Source: Paractinoplanes polyasparticus (GTDB lineage: Bacteria > Actinomycetota > Actinomycetes > Mycobacteriales > Micromonosporaceae). From it: a DNA stretch of 64,000 bases. The notes below the pieces were generated by a model that had not been told where the DNA came from, made no database searches, and worked only from the letters and a program-made list of their open reading frames with translations. How positions within the stretch are numbered: the first letter of the stretch is position 1; the number at the start of each line of letters is the position of its first letter. The stretch covers positions 124,001 through 188,000 of the forward strand of contig NZ_JAHWFK010000041.1 in the NCBI RefSeq assembly GCF_019710575.1. The letters run 5' to 3'. Positions 1 through 8,507 of this stretch are shown piece by piece. Position numbers and translations under genes: made by a program.

Positions 1-844
1 CGAGGCCCTGGATCAGGCTGCGTCTCTGGTTCGGCGCGTACGCCAGGATCAGCGCGACGACGCCACCGACGATCAGACCGCCCACGTGACCGGCCACCGA
101 CACGTTCGGCACGCTGAACGTGAAGAGCAGGTTGACCACGAGCAGCGGGATGAACTGGCTGATGTCGAGCCGTAGCCGCCGGTTGACCACGATGATCGCC
201 AGCACCAGGCCGAAGACCGAGGTCGAGGCGCCGGCCGCCTGAGCGTTGGGCGCGGTGAACAGGTAGGCCGCGACGTTGCCGCCGATGCCGGCCAGCACAT
301 AGAGCCCCGCGAAGCGCAGCGGGCCGAGCTTCTCTTCCAGATAGCGGCCCAGCTGCCAGAGCAGCACCATGTTGAGCAACAGGTGCAGCACGCCGTAGTG
401 CAGGAACATCGCCGTGACCAGGCGGTACCACTCGCCGGCGGCGATGCCGTGCAGCTCGCCACCGGCCACGTAGGGCGCGTAGCCCAGCACCGAACCCCAT
501 CGGGTGACGTCGGTGCCCTGGCCCATCAGGCCGAACCAGCCGCCGGCGCCGGCGATGGCCCGGGGGCCACCGACGACGGCCGAGACGATGAAGAAGAGAA
601 CGTTGATGCCGATGAGCGCCCGGGTCACGTAGCCCGCGCGGCCCACGCTGCTGCCGCCGAAGGCGGTGCGCGCCTGACGCTGGGTGCGCCGCCCCTCGGC
701 GACACATTCCGGGCACTGGTGACCGACCGAGGCCTCGTTCATGCAATCAGGGCAGATCGGCCGGTCACACCGTGTGCACCGGATGTAGGTCTCCTTGGAC
801 GGATGGCGGTAGCAGACCGGGACCGTCGACGGAGCCTCACTCAT
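1..844 (-). CDS. Rhomboid family intramembrane serine protease with N-terminal zinc-binding B-box-like domain (C-terminus beyond window)
   Basis: Cleaves membrane proteins within the bilayer; substrate unknown. The first 50 residues hold a cysteine/histidine-rich zinc-finger-like stretch with the pattern CTRCDRPICPDC followed by CPEC. Five or six hydrophobic segments follow. The catalytic pair is visible as GASTSVFG (serine in TM4; most family members have GASG) and AGHVGG (histidine in TM6). The ATG at 844 is the first in frame and gives MSEAPSTVPVCYRHP. The frame is still open at base 1, so only the extreme C-terminus is missing. It lies 14 bases downstream of the cyclophilin gene on the same strand, probably co-transcribed. 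The fused zinc finger is common in actinobacterial rhomboids. Family is certain; substrate is not. Confidence 0.9.
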   Translation of the reverse strand, partial: MSEAPSTVPVCYRHPSKETYIRCTRCDRPICPDCMNEASVGHQCPECVAEGRRTQRQARTAFGGSSVGRAGYVTRALIGINVLFFIVSAVVGGPRAIAGAGGWFGLMGQGTDVTRWGSVLGYAPYVAGGELHGIAAGEWYRLVTAMFLHYGVLHLLLNMVLLWQLGRYLEEKLGPLRFAGLYVLAGIGGNVAAYLFTAPNAQAAGASTSVFGLVLAIIVVNRRLRLDISQFIPLLVVNLLFTFSVPNVSVAGHVGGLIVGGVVALILAYAPNQRRSLIQGL

Positions 845-858
845 GCGTCAACGGTACT

Positions 859-1389
859 TCAGTCCTTCACGCGCTCGATTTCCACGCGCTCGACGACGAC
901 GTCCTCGCGCGGGCGGTCGCCCGGTCCGGTCGGCGTGGTGGCGATCGAGTCGACGACCTTGGCCGACTGCTCGTCGGCGACCTGGCCGAAGATCGTGTGC
1001 CGACGGTTGAGGTGCGGGGTCGGCGCGACCGTGATGAAGAACTGCGAGCCGTTGGTGCCCGGGCCCGCGTTGGCCATGGCCAGCAGGTACGGGCGGTCGA
1101 AGGAGAGCTCCGGGTGGAACTCGTCGGCGAACTGGAAGCCCGGGCCACCGCGCCCGGTACCGGTCGGGTCGCCGAGCTGGACCATGAAGCCGGCGATGAC
1201 GCGGTGCGAGATGGTGCCGTCGTAGTAGGGACCGCTGCCCTTCTGGCCCGTGCGCGGGTCGGTGTAGTCCTTCGTGCCCTCAGCGAGCTCCACGAAGTTG
1301 CGCACGGTCGCCGGGGCGTGATCCGGGAACAGCTGGAGCCGGATCGGGCCGTGGTTGGTGTGCAGGGTGGCGTAAAGCTTCTCGGCCAC
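859..1389 (-). CDS. Cyclophilin-type peptidyl-prolyl cis-trans isomerase, cytoplasmic (176 aa)
   Basis: Catalyses cis-trans isomerisation of Xaa-Pro bonds. Hallmark cyclophilin motifs are present in order: HRVIAGFMVQLGDPTGTGRG (catalytic Arg and Gln), ANAGPGTNGSQFFI, and HLNRRHTIFGQV (active-site His). There is no signal peptide, so it is the cytosolic PpiA/PpiB-like form of actinobacteria. The GTG at 1389 is chosen because a near-perfect AGGAGG lies six bases upstream and it gives the typical VAEKLYATLHT start. The longer in-frame extension (to 1845) has no homology-like content and is antisense to the next gene. The rhomboid gene follows 14 bases downstream. Confidence 0.95.
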   Translation of the reverse strand: MAEKLYATLHTNHGPIRLQLFPDHAPATVRNFVELAEGTKDYTDPRTGQKGSGPYYDGTISHRVIAGFMVQLGDPTGTGRGGPGFQFADEFHPELSFDRPYLLAMANAGPGTNGSQFFITVAPTPHLNRRHTIFGQVADEQSAKVVDSIATTPTGPGDRPREDVVVERVEIERVKD

Positions 1390-1546
1390 GGGTACTCCTC
1401 CTGTGTCGCGCCCCGCAGTACCTCTTGGGGGGCGATGGGACAGTTCCTTGCAGTTCGGATCCTCCCCCATGTGTCTGAAGCGGCAGCGCGGGGGTACCGA
1501 TAGAGGGCACGATGTCGTGGGAGAGAACCTCAGGAGGTGGGCACTG

Positions 1547-2140
1547 GTGTTCGCAACTATGCGCCGCAAGAGCCGTAGCACGCGGATGAAGAACGAGCTC
1601 GGACAGAGCGTGGACCACTTCAAGCGCGCGGCGTCACTCGCGGCCGCCGAGACGAGCGCGACGGTCGGTCCGACGCTGACCGCCGCGGTCGACCGGGTCC
1701 AGCCGGCCGCGGTCAAGGCCAAGGATGTGGCCTCGAGCGGCTGGGGCAGCGCGGTGGCAACCATCACCCCGCTGGTCACGGCCGCGAGTGAGAACGCGCG
1801 GCAGACCGGCAAGGTGAGCAAGCGCAAGGCCAAGAAGACCGCCAAGCAGAACCAGAAGGCGGCTCAGAAGCTGCAGAAGCGGGCCGGCAAGGCGGTCGGC
1901 CGCAAGGAGAAGAAGGGCCGCGGCTCCAAGCTGCTCGGCTTCGCGCTTCTCGGCACGGCCATCGGCGTCGGCGCCGCGTACGCGGCCAAGCGTCGCCAGG
2001 CCGCGCAGTGGGACGAGTACGACCCGGCAGCCCCGATCGCTTCGACGACGCCGGTCAGCGGCGCCGACGACGCGGCGTTCGAGCCGGAGGTTTCGCAGAA
2101 CGGCACGGTGCCCAACACCGCGCCGAACACCCCTCGGTAG
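1547..2140 (+). CDS. Small basic alanine/lysine-rich protein with one C-terminal membrane segment (DUF5324-like?)
   Basis: Function unknown. The 197-residue product has an amphipathic Ala/Thr/Val-rich first half like a helical membrane-surface protein. A strongly basic stretch follows (SKRKAKKTAKQNQK and similar, about residues 89-125). Next comes one hydrophobic segment (LLGFALLGTAIGVGAAYAA, about residues 128-146) and an acidic/Thr-Pro tail. This layout resembles actinobacterial DUF5324 proteins, but I cannot confirm the family by eye. The GTG at 1547 has CAGGAGG nine bases upstream; the ATG at 1559 is an alternative. It converges with eccB, and a perfect 11-bp hairpin separates the two. 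Confidence 0.7.
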   Translation: MFATMRRKSRSTRMKNELGQSVDHFKRAASLAAAETSATVGPTLTAAVDRVQPAAVKAKDVASSGWGSAVATITPLVTAASENARQTGKVSKRKAKKTAKQNQKAAQKLQKRAGKAVGRKEKKGRGSKLLGFALLGTAIGVGAAYAAKRRQAAQWDEYDPAAPIASTTPVSGADDAAFEPEVSQNGTVPNTAPNTPR

Positions 2141-2158
2141 AGCACTTGTTTCGCCCGA

Positions 2159-2185
2159 TAGGGCGGGTCCCGGTGACCCGCCCTA
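2159..2185. terminator. Bidirectional hairpin between convergent genes
   Basis: Perfect 11-bp inverted repeat: TAGGGCGGGTC (2159-2169), loop CCGGT, GACCCGCCCTA (2175-2185). It sits between the stop at 2140 and eccB, and its right arm contains the eccB stop codon (2183-2185). No T-tract follows on the + strand, as is common for actinobacterial terminators. It probably serves both genes. Confidence 0.75.
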
Positions 2186-3571
2186 CTGTGGTGCCGTCTG
2201 ACGGGCCCGGGCCGGGTCGAGCGGCGGGCCCTCGGGCATCAGCGAGATCAGCTCGGACGGGATCTGCTGGAGCTTGACGTTGCCGTAGCCGAGCTTGGCC
2301 AGCAGTTCACGGCCGGCCAGCGGATACTGCAGGCCGGTGTCGGTGACCACGCTTACCGTGCCGGTGGCGGACGGCGCATTCGGCGAAGCGGCCGAGACGG
2401 TCACCGCACCGCGTCCACGTGCCACGTGCACCAGGTCGGCCTTGACGCCACCGGTCGCGCCGCCGGTCGCCCCGGCCACCGCCTCGCCGGCCGGGATCGT
2501 CGGATCTACCCGGATGCCGTCCCCTGCCTTGTCGACCGGCAGGGTGATGCAGGCCCGCGTCGGAGCGCCGTCGAGAAGCTGCGGCACCACCGGTGGCAGG
2601 CCTTGCGCGTCGCCCGCGTCGCTGATCCGCGTCTGCGATGTCGGCAGGCCGATGAAGTCGTTCCCGATGTCGATCGGCCGCGCGTTCGAGACCGTCAGCA
2701 TCAGCCTCGCCTGCATGTCGGTCAGCGCCGCCTTGCCGTCGGCCAGGATCACAGCGACCTGCTGGCCGTCGGTGACCAACTGGCCCACCTCGAGATTGCC
2801 GGCCACCGACTCGCGGCCCCGCCCCGGGATCGCCGGCGGCACCAGGTCGGGGCCGGCGGGCACCGCGTTGAGCCAGGCGATCGAGACGGGCCAGGGCCGG
2901 CTGCTGCTGTAGTTGAGCGCGGTCAGCGTCGGGTCGTTGCGCCCGATCGGTATGGCGAAGCGCCGGTTGCCCACCACCAGGGAGTTGCGCCCGTTGGGGT
3001 CGCGGACCAGCAGGCCACGGCCGGCCCGGGCCAGCACCGTTCCGTCGGTGAGCCGGTGGCCGGCCAGCAGCGTGCTGCGCGTGGTGCTGTTCACACCCTG
3101 GTTGTCGGTGCAGACCGACCAGCGGTCGGTGAGCAGCGCGCCCTTGCCGGGCAGGGAGTCGGGCGCGTCCGGTATGCCGAGCGGATCGCCCAGCGGCACC
3201 GCGGCCAGCTTCTCGGACGAAACGCTCTTGAGCGACGGCTTCTGGGCCGAGGCGAGCAGCAGCCCGGATGTGAAGTTGAGCACCGGGTGCAGCTTGCCGT
3301 CGGACTCGAGATAGACGAACCGGGCTCCGGTGCCCTTCTCCTGAAAGACCACATTGGGGTCTCGTGGGTTGGTGCTGCTGTTGCCGGTCAGCAGGCCGTA
3401 GATCGCCGCCGCGACCACCAGCAGGCTGGCGATCAACAGGCTGACCAGGGCCGTCATGCCGGCGCGGCGCAGCGGCGACCGCTGAGGGTCGGGGTCGTGC
3501 GTGACCAGCGCGGCCACTACCCGCTGCAGCGAGTACTGGTACGAGTGGAGCTGATCCTGACGCGACGGCAC
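2183..3571 (-). CDS. eccB: Type VII (ESX) secretion system core protein EccB
   Basis: EccB is a single-pass membrane subunit of the ESX secretion channel with a large extracytoplasmic domain. The 462-residue protein starts MPSRQDQLHSYQYSLQRVVAA, the typical EccB N-terminus. It has one transmembrane helix (about residues 42-64, ALVSLLIASLLVVAAAIYGLL) and an extracytoplasmic domain with several repeat-like blocks and two cysteines (SVCTD and RACIT) that could form the known disulfide. The start is GTG at 3571. No other ESX genes (eccC, eccD, mycP, esx) are in the window, so this is an orphan eccB here. CorA lies upstream on the same strand, 32 bases away. Confidence 0.93.
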   Translation of the reverse strand: MPSRQDQLHSYQYSLQRVVAALVTHDPDPQRSPLRRAGMTALVSLLIASLLVVAAAIYGLLTGNSSTNPRDPNVVFQEKGTGARFVYLESDGKLHPVLNFTSGLLLASAQKPSLKSVSSEKLAAVPLGDPLGIPDAPDSLPGKGALLTDRWSVCTDNQGVNSTTRSTLLAGHRLTDGTVLARAGRGLLVRDPNGRNSLVVGNRRFAIPIGRNDPTLTALNYSSSRPWPVSIAWLNAVPAGPDLVPPAIPGRGRESVAGNLEVGQLVTDGQQVAVILADGKAALTDMQARLMLTVSNARPIDIGNDFIGLPTSQTRISDAGDAQGLPPVVPQLLDGAPTRACITLPVDKAGDGIRVDPTIPAGEAVAGATGGATGGVKADLVHVARGRGAVTVSAASPNAPSATGTVSVVTDTGLQYPLAGRELLAKLGYGNVKLQQIPSELISLMPEGPPLDPARARQTAPQ

Positions 3572-3603
3572 CTACGTCACTCTAGGGGCCGTTGTCGATG
3601 TCG

Positions 3604-4710
3604 TCACAGCCAGCCGCTGCGCCGGAACACGCGGTAGAGCAGCACCGAGACGATCAAAATAATCAGCCACCACGACGCGTAGCCGTACTTCCACGTCAGC
3701 TCGGGCATGAAGGTGAAGTTCATGCCGTAGATGCCGGCCCCCGCTGTCCACACCGTGGCGATGGCCGCCCACGCTGCGATCTTCCGCATGTCGTTGTTCT
3801 GGTCGACGGTGACCTGCGCGAGCCGGGCCTGGAGGATGGAATTGAGCAGGTCGTCGAAGGACGAGACCTGTTCGACCGTACGGGTGAGGTGGTCCTGCAC
3901 GTCGCGGAAGTACTTGCCGATCCGCTTGGGCACGATCGCCATGATCATCGCGAGCGGGCGCTGCAACGGCACCACCGCGCGCCGGAACTCCACGAGCTCA
4001 CGCTTCATCTGATAGATGGCCGGGATGGGGCTGGCGTGATCACGCGAGAAGACGCCCTCCTCGATCAGCTCCAGATCGGACTCCACCTGGTCGGCGACCG
4101 CGACGTAGTGGTCGACCACCCGGTCGGTCACCGCGTAGGCCACCGCCCACGGGCCCTGCTCGATCAGGTCGGCCCGGTCCGTCTCGAGGTCGGCCCGCAC
4201 CGATCCCAGTTCGGACGCGTCGCCGTGGCGCACCGTGATGACGAACTGCTCACCCACGAAGATCATCATCTGGCCGGTCTCGACCACCTGCGAGTTCTCG
4301 GTGATCTCGCCGTGCGGCACGTACCGCGCGGTACGCATGACCAGGAAGTGCACCGAGCCGAACTGCTCGAGCTTGGGCCGCTGCTCGGCCTTGACCGCGT
4401 CCTCCACGGCGAGCTCGTGCAGCCCGTACGTGTGCGCGATGGCGGCCATCTCCTGCTCGCTCGGCTCGTGCAGGCCGAGCCAGACGTACGCGTCGTCGCG
4501 TGCGCAGGCCGTCTTGAGCGCCTCGTCGGGGGTGAAGTCACCGGGCAGCCGTCGGCCACCGGCATAGACCGCGCAGTCGACAACGCCGCTGCCCACGTGG
4601 CGGGAGCCGAGGTCGGGGCCCCCATCGGCCGTGCCGAGGATGCGGTTCATCGCCCGCACCGGCGCGGCGAAGGCCCGCGACAACGACCGGTTCCGGTAGC
4701 GATCGCTCAC
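3604..4710 (-). CDS. corA: CorA-family magnesium/cobalt transporter
   Basis: Pentameric inner-membrane channel for Mg2+/Co2+ uptake. The 368-residue product has the long cytoplasmic funnel domain and two C-terminal transmembrane helices. The signature YGMNF, followed by the periplasmic loop TFMPELTWKYGY, lies between them. The C-terminus is basic (RVFRRSGWL). The GTG at 4710 is chosen because GGGGGAGG lies a few bases upstream; an in-frame TTG at 4737 has no ribosome site. It is upstream of eccB on the same strand, but no functional link is apparent. Confidence 0.94.
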   Translation of the reverse strand: MSDRYRNRSLSRAFAAPVRAMNRILGTADGGPDLGSRHVGSGVVDCAVYAGGRRLPGDFTPDEALKTACARDDAYVWLGLHEPSEQEMAAIAHTYGLHELAVEDAVKAEQRPKLEQFGSVHFLVMRTARYVPHGEITENSQVVETGQMMIFVGEQFVITVRHGDASELGSVRADLETDRADLIEQGPWAVAYAVTDRVVDHYVAVADQVESDLELIEEGVFSRDHASPIPAIYQMKRELVEFRRAVVPLQRPLAMIMAIVPKRIGKYFRDVQDHLTRTVEQVSSFDDLLNSILQARLAQVTVDQNNDMRKIAAWAAIATVWTAGAGIYGMNFTFMPELTWKYGYASWWLIILIVSVLLYRVFRRSGWL

Positions 4711-4804
4711 CTTGACCTCCCCCACACAGACGAACAAAACCGCCCGAGGCTACGCCCGGCGGGTTTGTTCCCTACCCACCGGGCGTCCGTTCCTCGCGGA
4801 AGGA

Positions 4805-5899
4805 TCAGCCGCGTACCTCTTCGATCGCCTCGGCCAGCCGGCGCACGCCCTCGTCGATCTGCTCGACCGTGACCGCCGAGTAGGCGAGCCGGACCGAGCT
4901 GTGGCCGCCCTCGAGCAGGAAGTCGCTGCCCTTGACGATGGCCACGCCCTTCTTCATCGCGGCCGGGAAGAGCTTGTCGACGTTGACGTCGGACGGCAGG
5001 TCGACCCAGAGGAAGTAGCCGCCGTCGGGCTCGGTGAAGGTAGCGCCGGGGATGTGCTTGCGCAGCGACTCGCCCAGCACGCGAGCGCGCTCGCCGAGGG
5101 CGGAGCTCACGGTCGCCACCGAGCGCTCGATGTCACCGGAGACGCAGAACTGGTGCACGATCGCCTCGCTGACCATGCCGGGCGAGATGTAGAGGTTGGT
5201 GGCCTTCTTGGCGATCGCGTCGATCAGCGCGGCCGGGCCCACCAGGTAGCCGACGCGGACGCCGGGGCACACCGTCTTCGTGAAGCTGGAGGCGTGGACG
5301 ACCAGATTGTCGGAGTCCATCGAGAGCATCGACTCCAGGGCGTCACCGCGGAACCGGATGTCGACGTACGGGTCGTCCTCGAAGATCGTGAACTCGTACT
5401 GAGCGGCCAGCTCGAGCAGGACGCGGCGCTTCTCGGCCGAGAGCGTGATGCCGGCCGGGTTCTGGTAGTTCGGGATGATGTGGGCGAGCTTGGGCCGGAC
5501 GCCCGACTCGAGCAGCGCCCGCAGCTCGTCGACGTCGATGCCGTCGGGGCGCAGCGTGACCTGGTGCACCTTGGCGCCCAGGTTCTGCAGGCTGAGCAGC
5601 GTGCGGTCGTACGTCGGCTTCTCGACCACGACGTCGTCGCCGGGCTGCACGAGGTGGTTGAACAGGAACGCGTCCGCCTGCAGCGAGCCGTTCGTCACAA
5701 TGACCTGGTCGGCCGAGACACCGTGCTTCTCGGCGATCCACTTGCGCAGCGGGACATAACCGACGGAGGTGCCGTAGGCGGTCACACCAGCGGGATCGGC
5801 GTCGAAGGCGCGCGCGGCGGCGGCTTTGAGGCCCTCGACGTCGATGATGTCCAGCGACGGAGCGCCCCGGGCGAAAGAGATCAGCTGCTCAGCGGTCAT
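4805..5899 (-). CDS. PLP-dependent aminotransferase, class I/II, MocR/2-aminoadipate-transaminase type
   Basis: Fold-type I aminotransferase; the amino-group donor is unknown. Of 364 residues, the PLP-binding lysine is K208 in SSFTK. The substrate/cofactor motif PNYQNPAG (143-150) and the FEDDPY aspartate (about 175) are intact, and the C-terminal Arg in SVRLAYS would bind the carboxylate. It resembles LysN/2-aminoadipate and valine-pyruvate type enzymes without the GntR domain of MocR proteins. The ATG at 5899 begins MTAEQLISFARGAPS. A much longer open frame to 6703 is antisense to the next gene and is rejected. It is transcribed divergently from the three-gene operon at 6014, so a link to that pathway is possible but unproven. 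Confidence 0.9.
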   Translation of the reverse strand: MTAEQLISFARGAPSLDIIDVEGLKAAAARAFDADPAGVTAYGTSVGYVPLRKWIAEKHGVSADQVIVTNGSLQADAFLFNHLVQPGDDVVVEKPTYDRTLLSLQNLGAKVHQVTLRPDGIDVDELRALLESGVRPKLAHIIPNYQNPAGITLSAEKRRVLLELAAQYEFTIFEDDPYVDIRFRGDALESMLSMDSDNLVVHASSFTKTVCPGVRVGYLVGPAALIDAIAKKATNLYISPGMVSEAIVHQFCVSGDIERSVATVSSALGERARVLGESLRKHIPGATFTEPDGGYFLWVDLPSDVNVDKLFPAAMKKGVAIVKGSDFLLEGGHSSVRLAYSAVTVEQIDEGVRRLAEAIEEVRG

Positions 5900-6013
5900 G
5901 GCCACCAGCTTACGAGCCGCCTCTACAGAATTTTCGTTCGCCTCATCCGGTCCGGGCAGTGGGACAGCACCCGTTATTCTCGCGGAGTTCACCCAACAGA
6001 TGGAGAAACCCCG

Positions 6014-6745
6014 ATGATCGGTCTGATTCTCGCCGCCGGAGCCGGACGCAGGCTTCGTCCGTACACGGACACCCTGCCCAAGGCCCTGGTCCCGGTCGAC
6101 GGCGAGACCACGATCATGGACATCTCCCTGCGCAACCTGGCCGCCGCCGGGCTGACCGACGTGACGATCGTGGTCGGCTACCGCGCGAACGCCGTCGAGG
6201 AACGCCAGGCCGCCTTCGAGAGCAGGTACGGCGTCAAGATCTCCCTCGTGCACAACGACAAGGCCGAGGAGTGGAACAACGCGTACTCGCTCTGGCTCGC
6301 CCGTGATCACTTCGCGCAGGGCGCGTTGATGGTCAACGGGGACACGGTGCACCCCGTCAGCGTCGAGCAGACCCTGCTCGCCCAGCGCGGCCCGAGCATC
6401 CTGCTCGCCATCGACAACGTGAAGAAGCTGGCCGAGGAGGAGATGAAGACGGTCTTCGGCCCGGACGGGCAGCTGACGAAGATCACGAAGCTGATGGACC
6501 CGGCCGACGCGTTCGGCGAGTACATCGGGGCCAACATCATCGAGGCCTCGGCTGCCGCCGGGCTGGCCGACGCTCTCCAGGCGACCTGGGAGCGCAACCC
6601 CGACCTGTACTACGAGGACGGCTTCCAGGAGTTCGCCCAGCGCGGCGGCCAGGTCCGGGCCGCCACCATCGGTCAGGTCGACTGGGTCGAGGTCGACAAC
6701 CACGACGACCTGGCCAAGGCGCGGGACATCGCATGCCGCTACTAG
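6014..6745 (+). CDS. Sugar/alcohol-phosphate nucleotidyltransferase, LicC-like (CTP:phosphocholine / polyol-phosphate cytidylyltransferase type)
   Basis: Activates a phosphorylated alcohol as a nucleotide (likely CDP) derivative. The 243-residue single-domain protein has the nucleotide-binding LAAGAGRRLRPYT (residues 6-18), the conserved LPKALVPV, the LicC-like EEWNNAYSLW, and the Mg-binding VNGD. The C-terminus DWVEVDNHDDL is typical of this superfamily. The ATG at 6014 has GGAGA a few bases upstream, and a plausible -10 (TATTCT) lies at 5974-5979. The next gene starts inside it (ATG 6733), so translation is coupled. It is the first gene of a three-gene operon with a glycerol-1-phosphate dehydrogenase-like and a CDP-alcohol phosphatidyltransferase gene, which argues for a CDP-polyol product. 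CTP preference is inferred. Confidence 0.85.
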   Translation: MIGLILAAGAGRRLRPYTDTLPKALVPVDGETTIMDISLRNLAAAGLTDVTIVVGYRANAVEERQAAFESRYGVKISLVHNDKAEEWNNAYSLWLARDHFAQGALMVNGDTVHPVSVEQTLLAQRGPSILLAIDNVKKLAEEEMKTVFGPDGQLTKITKLMDPADAFGEYIGANIIEASAAAGLADALQATWERNPDLYYEDGFQEFAQRGGQVRAATIGQVDWVEVDNHDDLAKARDIACRY

Positions 6746-7794
6746 CCCGCAGCGTCCAGGCGCCGCTGCACATCCACGTCCGCCGGGGCGCCGTGGCCGA
6801 CCTGGGCCGCATCCTGGCCGACGGGCGGGTCTCGGCCGGCGGCGACGTCGCGGTGGTGGTCGGTCCCGGTCAGGGTGAACGGATTGCCGAGCTCATCCGG
6901 CCCTCGCTGCAGACGGCCGACGTCTTCACCACCACCGGCGGCACGCTCGACGCGGCGCTGGAACTGGCCGACAAGCTCCGCTCCCGGCAGTACGACGCGG
7001 TGGTCGGCATCGGGGGCGGCACGACGGTCGACACGGCCAAATACGCGGCCAACCGCTGGGGACTGCCGATGATCTCGGTCGCCACCAGCCTGGCCAACGA
7101 CGGCATCGCCTCTCCGGTGGCCAGCCTGATCAACGACGGCATCAAGGGCTCGTACGGGGTGCACATTCCGTTCGGCGTGATCGTCGACCTGGACTTCGTC
7201 GAGACCGGCCCCGAGCGGGTCAACCGGGGCGGCATCGGCGACGCGATCAGCAACATCAGCGCGCTGGCCGACTGGGAACTGGCCCGCGAGATACGCGGCG
7301 AGCCGGTCGACGGCCTGGCCGCCTCGCTGGCCCGGATGGGCGCCGAGGCGGTGCTCACCATGCCCGGCGACCTGCACGACGACGCCTTCGTGACGGTCCT
7401 GGCCGAGGCGCTGATCTCGAGCGGCCTGGCCATGGCGGTCAGCGGCAGCAGCCGGCCGGCCAGCGGCGGCTGCCACGAGATCATGCACGCGATCGACTCG
7501 CTCTATCCCGGCACCGCCTCGCACGGTGAGCTGGCCGGGCTGGGCGCGCTGTTCTGCACGTTCCTGCGGGGCGACGAGCGCCGCTTCGCCCAGATGGCCG
7601 ACTGCCTGGCCCGGCACCAACTGCCACGGGTGCCGGCCGACGTCGGGCTCAGCGCCGCGCAGTTCGTCGAGGCCGTCTCGTTCGCGCCGCGCACCCGCCC
7701 CGACCGTTACACAATCCTGGAACACCTCGCCATGAGCCCCGACGAGATCAACGGAAAGCTGGCGCACTATGTCGACGCCGTCGCCGGCCGCTGA
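6733..7794 (+). CDS. sn-Glycerol-1-phosphate dehydrogenase-like enzyme (EgsA/AraM branch of iron-containing alcohol dehydrogenases)
   Basis: The family reduces dihydroxyacetone phosphate to sn-glycerol-1-phosphate with NAD(P)H and a divalent metal. The 353 residues show GIGGGTTVD (92-100, dinucleotide binding) and SLANDGIASPVASL (119-132), diagnostic of EgsA/AraM rather than of dehydroquinate synthase. Probable metal ligands are D170 in GIGD, H248/H252 in SRPASGGCHEIMH and H264 in ASHGEL. It overlaps the upstream gene by 13 bases and the downstream gene by 26 bases. G1P has the archaeal stereochemistry, so in this bacterium it would feed a specialised product, not bulk phospholipid. Family is clear; the exact ketose-phosphate substrate is inferred. 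Confidence 0.87.
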   Translation: MPLLARSVQAPLHIHVRRGAVADLGRILADGRVSAGGDVAVVVGPGQGERIAELIRPSLQTADVFTTTGGTLDAALELADKLRSRQYDAVVGIGGGTTVDTAKYAANRWGLPMISVATSLANDGIASPVASLINDGIKGSYGVHIPFGVIVDLDFVETGPERVNRGGIGDAISNISALADWELAREIRGEPVDGLAASLARMGAEAVLTMPGDLHDDAFVTVLAEALISSGLAMAVSGSSRPASGGCHEIMHAIDSLYPGTASHGELAGLGALFCTFLRGDERRFAQMADCLARHQLPRVPADVGLSAAQFVEAVSFAPRTRPDRYTILEHLAMSPDEINGKLAHYVDAVAGR

Positions 7795-8506
7795 CCACAC
7801 CGCCGCCCCCGCAGCGGCCGACTACTACGCGGTCAACCGGGGTGGCGGCCTCTTCAGTGAGGCGGTCAGCCAGCACGCCGGCGCCCAGATCGCGGTCCGG
7901 GCCCACAAATACCGCCTGTCGCCGACCGTGCTGACCGTGCTCAACCTCGGCCTGGGCGGTCTGGTGTCGATCGTGGTGATCGCCGCCGCCGAGCCGATCG
8001 CCGACGGTCGCGTCTGGGCCTGGCCGATCGGGCTGCTCGCGCTGCTCGGCTGGCAGGCGGCGTACGCCTTCGACTGTGCCGACGGCCAGCTGGCCCGGGT
8101 CACCGGCCAGACCAGCCCGGCGGGCGCCCGGCTCGATGTGCTGTGCGACGTGGCCGTGCAGATCTCCTTGGTGGCGGCCCTCGCGGCGACGGCCGAGGCG
8201 CAGGTGCCGGACACCCCGGCCTGGCTGCTGGCCGCGTTCGCCGGCACGTGGATGGTCAACCTGGTCACCTCGGTGATGCAGACGGGCGCCAACCCGACCA
8301 GCATGGTGACCAGCCGCTCGTTGCCGGTGCGCCTGGTCAAGCTGGTGCGCGACTACGGCGCGGTGATCGCGCTGGCCGGCGTCGTGCTGACCGTGGCGCC
8401 GCAGTGGACGATCTGGTTCATCGGCCTCTTCACGCTGGTCAACGCGGCCTTCCTGGCGGCCAGCGTGATGTTCTCGGCCCGCGAGGCGCTGCGCGGCCCG
8501 GCCTGA
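7769..8506 (+). CDS. CDP-alcohol phosphatidyltransferase family membrane enzyme
   Basis: Transfers a phospho-alcohol from a CDP-activated donor to an acceptor hydroxyl within the membrane. The full signature DG-x2-AR-x8-G-x3-D-x3-D is present: D102, D105-G106, A109-R110, G119, D123 and D127. About six transmembrane helices span the rest, and the first 45 residues are a soluble extension. The start ATG (7769) lies inside the dehydrogenase gene (stop 7794), so translation is coupled. With the two upstream genes it makes a biosynthetic unit comparable in logic to archaeal/thermophile di-myo-inositol-phosphate and diglycerol-phosphate synthesis (cytidylyltransferase plus CDP-OH-P enzyme). The acceptor is unknown. 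The stop is one base from the convergent TetR stop. Confidence 0.9.
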   Translation: MSTPSPAADHTAAPAAADYYAVNRGGGLFSEAVSQHAGAQIAVRAHKYRLSPTVLTVLNLGLGGLVSIVVIAAAEPIADGRVWAWPIGLLALLGWQAAYAFDCADGQLARVTGQTSPAGARLDVLCDVAVQISLVAALAATAEAQVPDTPAWLLAAFAGTWMVNLVTSVMQTGANPTSMVTSRSLPVRLVKLVRDYGAVIALAGVVLTVAPQWTIWFIGLFTLVNAAFLAASVMFSAREALRGPA

Positions 8507-8507
8507 G

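Noticed and set aside
5900..6703. N-terminal extension of the aminotransferase frame
   Set aside because: Antisense to the nucleotidyltransferase; the start at 5899 gives a normal family length.
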